A stretch of DNA of 64,000 nt from Desulfobacter hydrogenophilus (GTDB taxonomy: Bacteria; Desulfobacterota; Desulfobacteria; Desulfobacterales; Desulfobacteraceae): contig NZ_CP036313.1 of NCBI RefSeq assembly GCF_004319545.1, positions 817,501-881,500 of the forward strand, written 5' to 3'. The position numbers and the translations under genes were made by a program. This document shows, piece after piece, positions 36,838 to 45,760 of the stretch. The notes beneath the pieces were generated by a model that saw nothing but the letters and a program-made list of their open reading frames with translations, was not told the origin of the DNA and ran no database searches. The stretch's first letter is position 1, and each line of letters starts with the position of its first letter.

Positions 36838-38688
36838 ATGAAAAAAAACAGTGCAGTAAATGATAAATTAAGAAATGTTGCCATCATCGCCCATGTTGAC
36901 CATGGGAAAACCACGCTGGTGGATGCCATGTTTAAGCAAAGCGGGATGTTCCGGGAAGGCCAGGCTGTGGATGACCGGCTCATGGACTCCATGGACCTGG
37001 AACGGGAACGGGGCATTACCATTGCCGCTAAAAACTGCTCGGTGACCTGCAACGGGATAAAAATCAATATTATTGATACCCCGGGCCATGCTGATTTCGG
37101 GGGGGAGGTAGAGCGCGCACTTTCCATGGCGGATTCCGCCATTCTGCTGGTGGATGCCTCCGAAGGGCCGTTGCCCCAGACCCGGTTTGTACTCAAAAAA
37201 ACATTTGAGGCAGGTCTTCCCGTACTTGTGATCATCAACAAGATTGATCGCAAGGATGCCCGGCCCGACGAGGTGCTGGACATGGTCTACGACCTGTTTA
37301 TCGACCTTGGCGCCACAGACAAACAGTTGGATTTCACCTATCTTTACGCCATTGGTCGGGATGGCATTGTCAAGCGGGAACTTGAAGAGGACGTGGATCA
37401 CCTGACGGTTCTTTTTGATATCATTATCAATGAAATGCCCGCACCGTCTTATGATCCTGAGGCCCCTTTCCAGATGCTGGTGTCAGATCTTGGCTATTCC
37501 GATTATCTGGGGCGCCTTGCCATTGGCAAGGTGTTCAACGGGTCTGCCGCTTCCAATGCATCGTTGGTATGCATGGGTGAGAACGACACCCAGAAACAGC
37601 TTAAGGTGTCCAAACTCCAGTCCTATGACGGCATAACGCTGGTGCCGGTGGCCCAGGTAGACACCGGAGATATCGTCGTTTTAGCAGGCATTGAGGATGT
37701 TAAAATCGGTGACACCATATGCACCCGGGAAAATCCATTAGCCCTGCCCAGGATCTCAGTGGACGAACCCACGGTATTCATGCGGTTTGCCATTAACACC
37801 TCGCCCTTTGCCGGCAGAGAGGGTAAAAATGTTCAGTCCAGAAAAATCCGGGAACGCCTGCTCAAGGAAACCCTGCTCAACGTAGCCATTGAAGTGGAGG
37901 AAAGCAGTAATGACGACAGCTTTGTGGTCAAGGGACGCGGGGAACTGCAGCTGGCCATTCTCATTGAAACCATGCGCCGGGAAGATTTTGAAGTATGCGT
38001 AGGACGGCCCAGGGTAATTTACCGGGAAGAAAACGGTCAAACCCTGGAGCCCATCGAACATCTTTTCGTGGACTGCGATGAAAATTTCATGGGCGTGGTC
38101 ACTGAAAAGCTGTCCGTGCGAAAGGGCAAAATGACCAACCTGGTAAACAACGGCAAGGGCCGGGTCCACCTGGAGTTCTCTATCCCGTCGCGTTCGCTGA
38201 TCGGGTACCGGGACGAATTCATGACCGATACCCGGGGCACGGGGATCCTGAACTCCTACCTGTCCGGATATGAGCCATATCGCGGGGATTTCCCCGTGCG
38301 CTACACCGGCTCCATTGTGTGCGACCGCCAGGGTAAGGCCGTGCCCTATGCGCTGTTCAACCTGGAACCCCGGGGGCGTCTGCTCATCTCACCGGGCACC
38401 CCGGTATACGAAGGCATGGTGATTGGCGAACACAACCGTCATTCGGATATTGACGTCAATGCCTGCAAGGAAAAAAAGCTGACCAATATGCGGGCCTCAG
38501 GAAAAGACGACGCCACCACCTGCTCCCCGGTTAAACCCATGACCCTGGAAGAAGCCATACATTTTATCAGGGACGATGAAATGGTGGAGGTAACCCCCTC
38601 ATCCATCCGCATCCGCAAGGTGGAACTGAATGCCAGCAAACGCCATCTCCTGGCCGGAAAACTCAAGAAAAAGGATACCGAGGCCTGA
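36838..38688 (+). CDS. typA: Ribosome-associated GTPase TypA/BipA
   Basis: A translational GTPase that associates with the ribosome and helps 50S assembly and stress adaptation. G1 is HVDHGKTT at residues 19-26, followed by [15 protein letters not shown] and [10 protein letters not shown]. The C-terminal half has the EF-G-like domain ([22 protein letters not shown]) and the BipA-specific [10 protein letters not shown] segment. Length 616 aa is standard. AGGAG lies 5 bp before the ATG. The gene is followed by a strong hairpin. Fragments of its last 100 bp reappear in the junctions of the tandem repeats downstream. Confidence 0.96.
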   Translation: MKKNSAVNDKLRNVAIIAHVDHGKTTLVDAMFKQSGMFREGQAVDDRLMDSMDLERERGITIAAKNCSVTCNGIKINIIDTPGHADFGGEVERALSMADSAILLVDASEGPLPQTRFVLKKTFEAGLPVLVIINKIDRKDARPDEVLDMVYDLFIDLGATDKQLDFTYLYAIGRDGIVKRELEEDVDHLTVLFDIIINEMPAPSYDPEAPFQMLVSDLGYSDYLGRLAIGKVFNGSAASNASLVCMGENDTQKQLKVSKLQSYDGITLVPVAQVDTGDIVVLAGIEDVKIGDTICTRENPLALPRISVDEPTVFMRFAINTSPFAGREGKNVQSRKIRERLLKETLLNVAIEVEESSNDDSFVVKGRGELQLAILIETMRREDFEVCVGRPRVIYREENGQTLEPIEHLFVDCDENFMGVVTEKLSVRKGKMTNLVNNGKGRVHLEFSIPSRSLIGYRDEFMTDTRGTGILNSYLSGYEPYRGDFPVRYTGSIVCDRQGKAVPYALFNLEPRGRLLISPGTPVYEGMVIGEHNRHSDIDVNACKEKKLTNMRASGKDDATTCSPVKPMTLEEAIHFIRDDEMVEVTPSSIRIRKVELNASKRHLLAGKLKKKDTEA

Positions 38689-38695
38689 TATTAAC

Positions 38696-38740
38696 CTTGG
38701 GTCTAAATTTTTAAACAGACGTTCAAAATTTAGACCCAAG
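38696..38740 (+). terminator. Terminator hairpin of typA
   Basis: Sixteen-bp perfect arms (CTTGGGTCTAAATTTT at 38696-38711 and its complement at 38725-38740) with a 13-nt loop begin 7 bp after the typA stop. It lacks a long T-tract after the stem, but an internal T-run is present. Confidence 0.65.
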
Positions 38741-38813
38741 TCAGGCAGGTCAACGGGCTGGTTCTTATGGACGAATAAGACAAACCCATTTTAGACAATA
38801 TTACGCAGCAGCC

Positions 38814-38897
38814 GTAGGTTGGGGTGACGAAGGAACCCCAACATTGCTGGGGTTCGGTGGCGTATTTTGTTGGGGTTCCTTCGTCACCCCAACCTAC
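38814..38897. repeat. Inverted REP pair (BIME), copy 1
   Basis: Two head-to-head REP sequences, each starting GTAGGTTGGGGT and folding through its ACCCCAAC arm, spaced 26 bp apart. GTAG heads are typical of REPs recognised by REP-associated tyrosine transposases. The same REP flanks the transposase gene at 60179. Confidence 0.85.
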
Positions 38898-38976
38898 GAA
38901 TGCCATTCATTTTATTTTAGAGCACGATGACGTATCGACTCATCTGTAACAAACGTCACCCCTTCATGATTTCTCA

Positions 38977-39212
38977 TTATAACTCTTTGATTAAGTTATC
39001 TATGGTTTGAATATATGCTTCCCCTTGGATTTCCTGTCCGGTTTCCATATCTTCCTTGAACCGCTCCAGGGTCTGTCGGGTATGGGTACGGACTTGATTG
39101 GCCTGGTTCATGGATTGTGATATGGCATTGAGGTCCTTTTCCAGCTCCGAAAACCAGTCGCCTTTCCTGAATGTGATCGGTTTCTCAGGTACACGTCCCC
39201 GGGCCATTTCAG
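38977..39212 (-). pseudogene. Truncated copy of the HAMP-domain gene, copy 1
   Basis: Encodes only the C-terminal 77 or so residues (MARGRVPEKPITFRKGDW onward) of the protein at 40041-40562, with both transmembrane segments lost at the repeat junction. The frame is open into the junction, but the upstream part is translated repeat DNA, so no functional product is expected. Confidence 0.85.
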
Positions 39213-39345
39213 AATGGTGGAGGTGACCCCCTTTGGCAGGGAAACTCAAGAAAAAGGATACATAGACCCAAGGCTGTCTGGTCAACGGGCTGGTTCTTAT
39301 GGACGAATAAGACAAACCCATTTTAGACAATATTACGCAGCAGCC

Positions 39346-39429
39346 GTAGGTTGGGGTGACGAAGGAACCCCAACATTGCTGGGGTTCGGTGGCGTATTTT
39401 GTTGGGGTTCCTTCGTCACCCCAACCTAC
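39346..39429. repeat. Inverted REP pair (BIME), copy 2
   Basis: Copy of the 38814-38897 REP pair in the second 532-bp unit, apparently identical. Confidence 0.85.
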
Positions 39430-39508
39430 GAATGCCATTCATTTTATTTTAGAGCACGATGACGTATCGACTCATCTGTAACAAACGTCACCCCTTCATG
39501 ATTTCTCA

Positions 39509-39744
39509 TTATAACTCTTTGATTAAGTTATCTATGGTTTGAATATATGCTTCCCCTTGGATTTCCTGTCCGGTTTCCATATCTTCCTTGAACCGCTCCA
39601 GGGTCTGTCGGGTATGGGTACGGACTTGATTGGCCTGGTTCATGGATTGTGATATGGCATTGAGGTCCTTTTCCAGCTCCGAAAACCAGTCGCCTTTCCT
39701 GAATGTGATCGGTTTCTCAGGTACACGTCCCCGGGCCATTTCAG
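39509..39744 (-). pseudogene. Truncated copy of the HAMP-domain gene, copy 2
   Basis: Second C-terminal fragment of the HAMP-domain gene, carried by the second 532-bp unit and apparently identical to the first fragment. It has no start region of its own. Confidence 0.85.
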
Positions 39745-39877
39745 AATGGTGGAGGTGACCCCCTTTGGCAGGGAAACTCAAGAAAAAGGATACATAGACC
39801 CAAGGCTGTCTGGTCAACGGGCTGGTTCTTATGGACGAATAAGACAAACCCATTTTAGACAATATTACGCAGCAGCC

Positions 39878-39961
39878 GTAGGTTGGGGTGACGAAGGAAC
39901 CCCAACATTGCTGGGGTTCGGTGGCGTATTTTGTTGGGGTTCCTTCGTCACCCCAACCTAC
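39878..39961. repeat. Inverted REP pair (BIME), copy 3
   Basis: Third copy of the REP pair, 79 bp after the stop of the intact HAMP-domain gene. In the ancestral arrangement this probably served as the 3' boundary of the pilus operon. Confidence 0.85.
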
Positions 39962-40040
39962 GAATGCCATTCATTTTATTTTAGAGCACGATGACGTATC
40001 GACTCATCTGTAACAAACGTCACCCCTTCATGATTTCTCA

Positions 40041-40562
40041 TTATAACTCTTTGATTAAGTTATCTATGGTTTGAATATATGCTTCCCCTTGGATTTCCTG
40101 TCCGGTTTCCATATCTTCCTTGAACCGCTCCAGGGTCTGTCGGGTATGGGTACGGACTTGATTGGCCTGGTTCATGGATTGTGATATGGCATTGAGGTCC
40201 TTTTCCAGCTCCGAAAACCAGTCGCCTTTCCTGAATGTGATCGGTTTCTCAGGTACACGTCCCCGGGCCATTTCAGACATCAGTGTTTGCAGTTTTTTTA
40301 AAGGTCCTGCAATGGTGGTCGTCCGCCTGGCGATGAACACAATAACACCTGTAATTAAAAACAGGCAGAGCACGGTCAGGACAACCAGAACCCTGGTATT
40401 GCAGGACACGATCAGGTTGTTGTCCAGATAAATCAGATAAAACCAGGACATGGCAAACCCGGTGATCACAATACCCGGCAGTTGCAGCATTGCCACAAAA
40501 AAGGCCCATCCCAGCTGGAGCTTGGGATTAACGATGATTTTCCGTTTTATTTTTTTTTTCAT
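40041..40562 (-). CDS. Two-TM HAMP-domain protein
   Basis: A 173-aa protein with two transmembrane helices (about residues 17-42 and 58-80) and a following HAMP-like linker: IAGPLKKLQTLMSEMARGRV, then ITFRKGDWFSELEKDLNAI. The C-terminal 40 residues are a coiled coil. It has no kinase, cyclase or chemotaxis output domain, so it may act as a small membrane adaptor. GGAGT precedes the ATG. It is the last gene of the pilus-like operon, 11 bp after a GspG-like protein gene. Its 3' 236 bp are repeated twice downstream. Confidence 0.82.
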   Translation of the reverse strand: MKKKIKRKIIVNPKLQLGWAFFVAMLQLPGIVITGFAMSWFYLIYLDNNLIVSCNTRVLVVLTVLCLFLITGVIVFIARRTTTIAGPLKKLQTLMSEMARGRVPEKPITFRKGDWFSELEKDLNAISQSMNQANQVRTHTRQTLERFKEDMETGQEIQGEAYIQTIDNLIKEL

Positions 40563-40573
40563 GGTACTCCTTT

Positions 40574-40954
40574 TTAAGGCCCAGTGCGGGTCATATCGTC
40601 TTCGGTGTCCATAAGACCGTCCGGCCCGGGGCTTTGAAGCGTATAGGTTTTGCCGTCCCTGGACAGCAGGTAGACCATGTCATTTCCCCAGTGATCCACC
40701 ATGACGGCCTTTAGTTCGTTTTCCTTAAAATTTTTTCCCAGCCAACGCCCAAACCGCTCTTTCTTTGGCAGCCGGCCCCGTTTCATAAATTCATAATCAA
40801 GCATCAGGCTGATAGAACGCAAATCACCGGCTGTGGCCACCTGGCGGGCCATAGCAACGGTGTCATCGTAATACTGCAGGATACTTTCGGAGTTGCCAAC
40901 AATAATGCCAAGGGCAACCCCGCCCATAATCAACTGTCTAATGATTTCAACCAT
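40574..40954 (-). CDS. GspG-like core without prepilin leader
   Basis: A 126-aa protein with a hydrophobic N-terminus (IIRQLIMGGVALGIIVG) but no G-F-T-L-L-E prepilin cleavage site. The C-terminal half is a clear pseudopilin-type core: VDHWGNDMVYLL followed by YTLQSPGPDGLMDTEDDM, the calcium-binding loop pattern of GspG proteins. It may be a non-processed partner of the pseudopilins in this cluster. Its stop is 11 bp before the HAMP gene. The start ATG at 40954 has GAGG about 16 bp upstream, so the exact start is somewhat uncertain. Confidence 0.75.
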   Translation of the reverse strand: MVEIIRQLIMGGVALGIIVGNSESILQYYDDTVAMARQVATAGDLRSISLMLDYEFMKRGRLPKKERFGRWLGKNFKENELKAVMVDHWGNDMVYLLSRDGKTYTLQSPGPDGLMDTEDDMTRTGP

Positions 40955-40969
40955 GGTCAGTTACCGGCC

Positions 40970-41536
40970 TCAAGCGGCCGGAGGCGCCACGGTGTTGCCG
41001 CCGGGATCGCCACTGCCGATTTTTTTGCGTTTTCTGATTCGAAGAAGGGCCAGGGTTCCCACTCCCAATGCAAACCCGACCACACTGACCGGCATCACAT
41101 ATTTTTTGTAGTAATATCCCCATTTCTCGACATAGGTATACATCTCAACCGGGGCCTTGCCCTGCATATCAATGGCCCAGACACCGGACGGCAACCGAAC
41201 CATGAACGCCTGGTCCTCAAATGTCCCCTTGCCCTGTTTGATATCCTTATTTCTGAATTTCTTGCTGATGTCCAGGGTCCTGAACCGGACCACCGCGTGA
41301 TCGCCCTTTTGATCCACGCCTAAAAATTTGTTCACGTAGAACCGTTTATCCGGATTTTCATACTTTCCTTTGTAAAATTCCCTGTAGACATAGGACTCAA
41401 AAAAATAGGCAATATCATCAATGGATAGCACCTCCTTGTCCAGGGGCACTTTCAGCCGGCCCTTGGTGCTGTGGGCCATGACCTGGGCCTGGAACCCCAA
41501 GACCAGGGCCAGACAAAGCAGCATAATTTTTTTCAT
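40970..41536 (-). CDS. Periplasmic protein with C-terminal membrane anchor, unknown
   Basis: A 188-aa protein with a signal peptide (residues 1-21, ending VMAHS), a soluble domain of about 110 residues with aromatic/charged YVYREFYKGKYENPDKRFYV, and a C-terminal TM helix at about 145-165 followed by a basic RIRKRKK stop-transfer. Family not recognised. It lies between the foldase gene and the GspG-like gene in the pilus-like operon, suggesting an accessory role in that apparatus. Good AGGAG ribosome site. Confidence 0.75.
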   Translation of the reverse strand: MKKIMLLCLALVLGFQAQVMAHSTKGRLKVPLDKEVLSIDDIAYFFESYVYREFYKGKYENPDKRFYVNKFLGVDQKGDHAVVRFRTLDISKKFRNKDIKQGKGTFEDQAFMVRLPSGVWAIDMQGKAPVEMYTYVEKWGYYYKKYVMPVSVVGFALGVGTLALLRIRKRKKIGSGDPGGNTVAPPAA

Positions 41537-41596
41537 GAAACCCTCTCTCCTGTTTAAAAATTAGGGATTGGTTCTAACGTCGAACGCTGTGGGGGC

Positions 41597-41634
41597 AGGC
41601 CACGGAGGAATTGCTCCTACGAGAAATGGCCTAC
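41597..41634. repeat. Small palindromic repeat, possible second REP type
   Basis: Nested inverted repeats: AGGCCA...TGGCCT around GGAG...CTCC, reading GTAGGAGCAATTCC on the minus strand. A similar GTAGGGGCAATCCCCC occurs at 46990-47005 upstream of the pilT gene. Both have a GTAG head like the REPs here but a different stem. Confidence 0.4.
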
Positions 41635-41680
41635 AATGGAATCAAGCCCCAAAATTAAATCCATCAGAGCCTGTAAGCCA

Positions 41681-42583
41681 TCAGGCCGCTTCGCCCGAAT
41701 CGTCTGTTTTGGCCGTACGTTCCCGGATAAAATTATCCAGCTGGTCCTGGTCCACCTTGACCTCATATTCTTTTTTAAGCTGGTCATAGGTATTCTGCCA
41801 GGCCTGCCGGTACTGGTTATACATCAGATCATTTCTAATATAGGCCTGTTTCTCCTCAAAGGTGTGAACCACAGGTTCTGTCTTTGCAACCAGTTCAAAC
41901 AAAAACCACCCGTCCAGTATCTGATGGGGGCCGGATAAGACATCCGGTTCAAGGCCCCCAATGACTTCCCGCCAGCCGGGCTTAAATTTTTTCAACGCTC
42001 TGGTTCCGATGTCCCCGCCCCGGTTCGCGGTTTTTTTGTCAGTGGAGTATCTGGCAGCCGCCTGGATGAAATCCAGGTCGCCCGAATTGATCTGCTCCCT
42101 GGCTTCCAGGGCGGTATTCTCATCATCGGTTTTTATCATTTTCACACTGAGCATGGCAGGCGTGGTATAGCTGTCTTTATTGTCTTCGTAAAACGCTTTA
42201 AGCTGATCTTCGGTGAAGTCGTCTTTGTTGATTTCCGGAACCAGCTGATCCTGCATGATTTTCAAAAACAGATCCGACATATAGGCATGGATCTGGGCCC
42301 GAATTCGGGGATCCTGGTGCAGTTTTTCCTTTAGGCCCTTAGTAATGATCATCTCCATGTTCACGGCATGGTCAAAGACAAATTCCGGTGTAAGCTGCTC
42401 TGTACGTCCCCTGAACTGTGACGAATTTTTCAATTTTTCATAATGGGCATCCAGATCCTGGCTTGTCAGGACCCCGCCGTCAAATTCCACCAAAGGATCA
42501 CTCTTGGGCTGACATCCCCAGACAAATAAAACACTGCCACATACAACACCTGCCAAAAGGCCTAACACCCACGTCTTTTTCAT
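41681..42583 (-). CDS. PpiC/SurA-type peptidyl-prolyl isomerase lipoprotein
   Basis: A 300-aa lipoprotein with lipobox VWGC and a parvulin domain at about 120-220: LSVKMIKTDDENTALEAREQ, LDFIQAAARYSTDKKTANRGGDIG and the GWFLFELVAKTEP strand. An N-terminal SurA-like helical region precedes it. It should assist folding of exported proteins, here probably the secretin or pseudopilins. Start set at the second ATG (42583), preceded by GGAGG at 6 bp; an in-frame ATG 12 bp upstream is less likely. Confidence 0.88.
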   Translation of the reverse strand: MKKTWVLGLLAGVVCGSVLFVWGCQPKSDPLVEFDGGVLTSQDLDAHYEKLKNSSQFRGRTEQLTPEFVFDHAVNMEMIITKGLKEKLHQDPRIRAQIHAYMSDLFLKIMQDQLVPEINKDDFTEDQLKAFYEDNKDSYTTPAMLSVKMIKTDDENTALEAREQINSGDLDFIQAAARYSTDKKTANRGGDIGTRALKKFKPGWREVIGGLEPDVLSGPHQILDGWFLFELVAKTEPVVHTFEEKQAYIRNDLMYNQYRQAWQNTYDQLKKEYEVKVDQDQLDNFIRERTAKTDDSGEAA

Positions 42584-42631
42584 AAAATCCTCCATAAATA
42601 TATTAAAAATGTATTGTCTCGTTTTTGCCGA

Positions 42632-43831
42632 TCAGCTTGTATAAAGCGCAAACATCCCGGCCACAAGCCCCCAGGCCACATACCCCACAATGGACCCCAG
42701 AATCATGATCAGCACCGGCTCGATCATAGCCGTCATCTTGTCGATTTTGCTTTCCAGAATCTGATTGTGCAGATTCTCCACAGACCGCATGGATTGGTCC
42801 ATCAGGCCCGTTTCCTCGCCGATCTTGATCATGGCCTGGAACATGGGCGTAAAAAACTTTTTACCCTTAAGGGCGGAAGACAGGGCCAACCCCGCCATCA
42901 CTCGCTGGTTCATCTCATCGATCAACTGCTGTACCTCAAGATTAGGCACGGTACCGGCTACGGAATTAAGACTGTCGATCAGCGTGATCCCGCTTTCCAG
43001 AAGCGAGGCAAAGGTTCGGGAAAACTGAACAATCACCCCGTAGCGCATGATAGGGCCGATAACAGGGACATAAATTTTATACCGGTCAATATAAATCCGG
43101 GTGGATGGGGTAGCCAGAAGCAGGACAATGAGTCCGGTCACGATAAAACTGCCGGTAAGAATACCCAGGACATTGGACTGCAGAAACTCGGATGAATCCA
43201 GCAAAAACTGAGTGTTCGCGGGAAGGCTTCGCCCCTGCAGCAAGGAAGCAAACTTGGGGATAACAAACCCCATAAAAAAGCCGATTACCCCCACAGTCAC
43301 CACTAAAATCACAGCCGGGTAGATCATGCTTAACACCATCTTGCGCCGCAGGGCCGCTTTACCCTCCAGGTAATCGGATATCCGAACCAGCACCACATCC
43401 AGTATCCCGCCAAGCTCACCGGCCCGGATCATATTCACCACAAGCGTGGAAAAAATTTTAGGATATTTGGCAAACGCATCAGAGAGCCGGACACCGGCTT
43501 CAATCTCCCCTTTAACATTAATCAATGCATTTCTCATGGTCCGGGATTCGGACTGCATGTGCAAAATGCCCATGGACTCGGAGATACTTAAATTGGAATG
43601 AATCAGAGAAGAAAACATCCGGAAAAACAGCACCAGCTCCTTGGTGCCCACACCAAAAGAAAAGGGCGTTGTACCCATACCGGCCGCGGCACCGGTAAGT
43701 TCATGAATTTCTTGAATAATAAACCCGTCCGCCGTGAGCAGCCGGCCAGCCGCCCCCTCATCCGGCGCCGTGATGGTGTTCTTAATCTTGTTGCCTTCGG
43801 GGTCAACCGCAGAATATTTAAAAATGGGCAT
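42632..43831 (-). CDS. PilC/GspF inner-membrane platform protein
   Basis: A 399-aa polytopic protein of the GspF/PilC/MshG family that couples the cytosolic ATPase to pilin assembly. Two GspF domains are visible, around 65-190 (FRMFSSLIHSNLSISESMGIL) and 270-390 (FSRTFASLLESGITLIDSLNSVAG), each followed by a GEETGxxxxxM/GxLD-type segment and membrane helices. The N-terminus MPIFKYSAVDPEGN is typical. It follows the ATPase gene by 44 bp. Intact and of usual length. Confidence 0.93.
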   Translation of the reverse strand: MPIFKYSAVDPEGNKIKNTITAPDEGAAGRLLTADGFIIQEIHELTGAAAGMGTTPFSFGVGTKELVLFFRMFSSLIHSNLSISESMGILHMQSESRTMRNALINVKGEIEAGVRLSDAFAKYPKIFSTLVVNMIRAGELGGILDVVLVRISDYLEGKAALRRKMVLSMIYPAVILVVTVGVIGFFMGFVIPKFASLLQGRSLPANTQFLLDSSEFLQSNVLGILTGSFIVTGLIVLLLATPSTRIYIDRYKIYVPVIGPIMRYGVIVQFSRTFASLLESGITLIDSLNSVAGTVPNLEVQQLIDEMNQRVMAGLALSSALKGKKFFTPMFQAMIKIGEETGLMDQSMRSVENLHNQILESKIDKMTAMIEPVLIMILGSIVGYVAWGLVAGMFALYTS

Positions 43832-43875
43832 TATGGTTTATTTTTACCTCACCACTTTTGTTTTTTGTTTCCTGT

Positions 43876-45525
43876 CTATCCCAATGTCACCCGGGCAATC
43901 TCCTCGGGCGTGGTCCGGCCCTGGCGGACTTTTTCAATCCCGTCAGTGCGTATGGTCCTGTATGTGGTGTGGGACAGGGCATAATCGCGTACCTGCTCAA
44001 AGGTCGCCCGCTCCATGATCATGGAACGTATCTGTTCATCCACGGTGAGCAGTTCATAGATCCCCATCCTGCCCCGGTAACCATTGGTGCAGTTGGAACA
44101 CCCCGTGCCCCGCTGCACGTCAAAGCACTGGTCTTGTTCACATTCCAGCATGGACAGTTCCGAGGTTGTCACAGCATTGGGCACGGCACAAGCCGGACAC
44201 ACCTTCCTGACCAGACGCTGGGCCAGCACTGCCCGCACGGACGCCGCCACCAGAAAAGGCTCGGCCCCCATGTCAATCATTCTGGAAAAGGCAGAAGGCG
44301 CATCATTGGTATGCAGTGTGGACAAAACCAGATGTCCTGTAACGGCAGCCCGCAGCGCAATTTCCAGGGTTTCGGCATCCCGGATCTCGCCCACCATAAT
44401 AATATCCGGATCCTGGCGCAAAATGGCCCGCAGCGCGTCGGCAAAGGAAAGTTTTTCCCCGGAATCCACCTGGGTCTAGTTGATTCCCCGCAACCCCAGT
44501 TCCACGGGATCTTCAAGGGTGGTGATGTTGGTGGTGTCACTTCTCAATGCCTGAAGAGATCCGTAAAGGGTGGTGGATTTACCCGATCCGGTGGGCCCTG
44601 TGACCAGCACAATACCGTAGGGCGCCTTCAGGGCCTGATTAAATTCCGCCAGCATTGCGGGCGTCATGCCTAAACCGGTCATGTCAATGATCTCGTCATG
44701 GGGGGGCAGAAGTCTGAGTACGGCCTTTTCCCCATTGGTCACGGGCAGGATACTCACACGGACATTCACCCCGTCCATGGAGAGGTTGAGCAGTCTTGGC
44801 TCAAACAAAAACGAACCGTCCTGGGCCTTTCTGCGCTCGGAAATATCCAAATTCGCCATCACCTTGATCCGGGAGACCAGCCGGGATGCCAGCTCAAAGG
44901 GCAAAATTTCCGTGCGGGTCATCTGTCCGTCAATCCTGAGCCGGATCACCAGCTCGTCGCGTTCCGGTTCCACATGGATATCCGAAGCCCCGGCATTCAC
45001 GGCCCGGATCATCAGCTTTTCAAACAGTTCAATAATAAAGGTGGTATTTTCACCGGCAAGCATGGCCTCGGGCCGGATGCTGGTATCAAAACCGATGCTG
45101 TAAAAATGGTTCTGCAGCTTTTTCACCTTGGCCCGGTCGGTGAGCACCAGCTTAATCTGCCGCTTGGACAGCCTGGACATATTCTGGATTACGGCCTTGG
45201 GCACAGGCCCCGAGCAGGCCAGCAGAATCTCGTTGTTATCCCCTAACGCCACGGGCAGAACACCCGCCTTAAGGCACATTTTCTGGGGGATGATGTTCAC
45301 CAGATCCCTGCGCACATCCAGCACCGCCTCGGACATCAGGGGAATGCCTAAAAACTCAGACAACTCCTTGAGCATGCCGCTCTGTTCCAAAAGCCCGTCC
45401 TTGACCGCGGCATCCCCCAATTTTTCATTGGAGATCTTCTGCTTGGATACAAGGGTACTTACCTGTTCCGGGGTCAGGGTCCCCCGGTTGACCAAATACT
45501 CTCCGAACCGTTCTTTTCTTGCCAT
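43876..45525 (-). pseudogene. GspE/PilB assembly ATPase interrupted by one in-frame amber codon
   Basis: The 550-codon frame encodes a complete GspE/PilB/MshE extension ATPase: T2SSE-N domain at 1-140, Walker A GPTGSGKSTTL, Asp box ITTLEDPVE, Walker [16 protein letters not shown] and a zinc-binding Cys tetrad (CPAC, CSNC). A single TAG at 44476-44478 lies between GIN and TQVDSG, where the family normally has Gln (CAG), so one C-to-T change explains it. Everything downstream is intact and in frame. This could be a recent nonsense mutation, a sequencing error or amber readthrough. The interruption falls between the Asp box and Walker B, so the truncated 349-aa product would be inactive. Confidence 0.9.
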
Positions 45526-45563
45526 ACTTAATCTAACCTAATTAGTATCTGAACCCACATCCG

Positions 45564-45760
45564 TGTTTGGACGCAAATTTTGGCCTTGGTCATAATTTAG
45601 GCCATACGATTTTCCGGTAGGTTGGGTTGAGGAACGAAACCCAACGCCGATAAGTTGTTGGGTTTCACTTCGTTCAACCCAACCTACGCTGTGGCCGATG
45701 TTATGACAAAGCCCCAAATTTTTCTGCAACGCCGCAGATGGGTGACTTTGCGTTCAAACA
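45564..45760. repeat. Composite repeat enclosing a REP pair
   Basis: The ends are TGTTTGGACGCAAA (45564-45577) and its near-complement TTTGCGTTCAAACA (45747-45760), the motif also seen at 36789. Inside is an inverted REP pair at 45617-45687 with GTAGGTTGGGTTGAGG heads, a variant of the REPs elsewhere. Near the right end is the complement of the TCACCCATCTGCG motif found upstream of typA. It occupies most of the 235-bp gap between the PilT and GspE genes and contains no gene. Confidence 0.7.

Larger units (their letters stand above)
38748..40276. repeat. Tandem triplication, 532-bp period
   Basis: Three consecutive copies: 38748-39279, 39280-39811 and a third of about 464 bp from 39812 to 40276 that runs into the intact gene at 40041. 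Each contains a REP pair and the last 236 bp of the HAMP-domain gene. Units end in a scrambled remnant of the typA 3' end (for example 39213-39262). By eye the units are identical. The original duplication must have joined the interior of the HAMP gene to the typA tail. Confidence 0.88.

Noticed and set aside
38977..39970. Two identical 153-codon minus frames and two 82-codon plus frames in the tandem units
   Set aside because: They are translations of the REP pair and junction DNA; only the C-terminal part matches a real gene.
38748..40276. CRISPR array
   Set aside because: Repeats are 532 bp and contain gene fragments; there are no short repeats with unique spacers.
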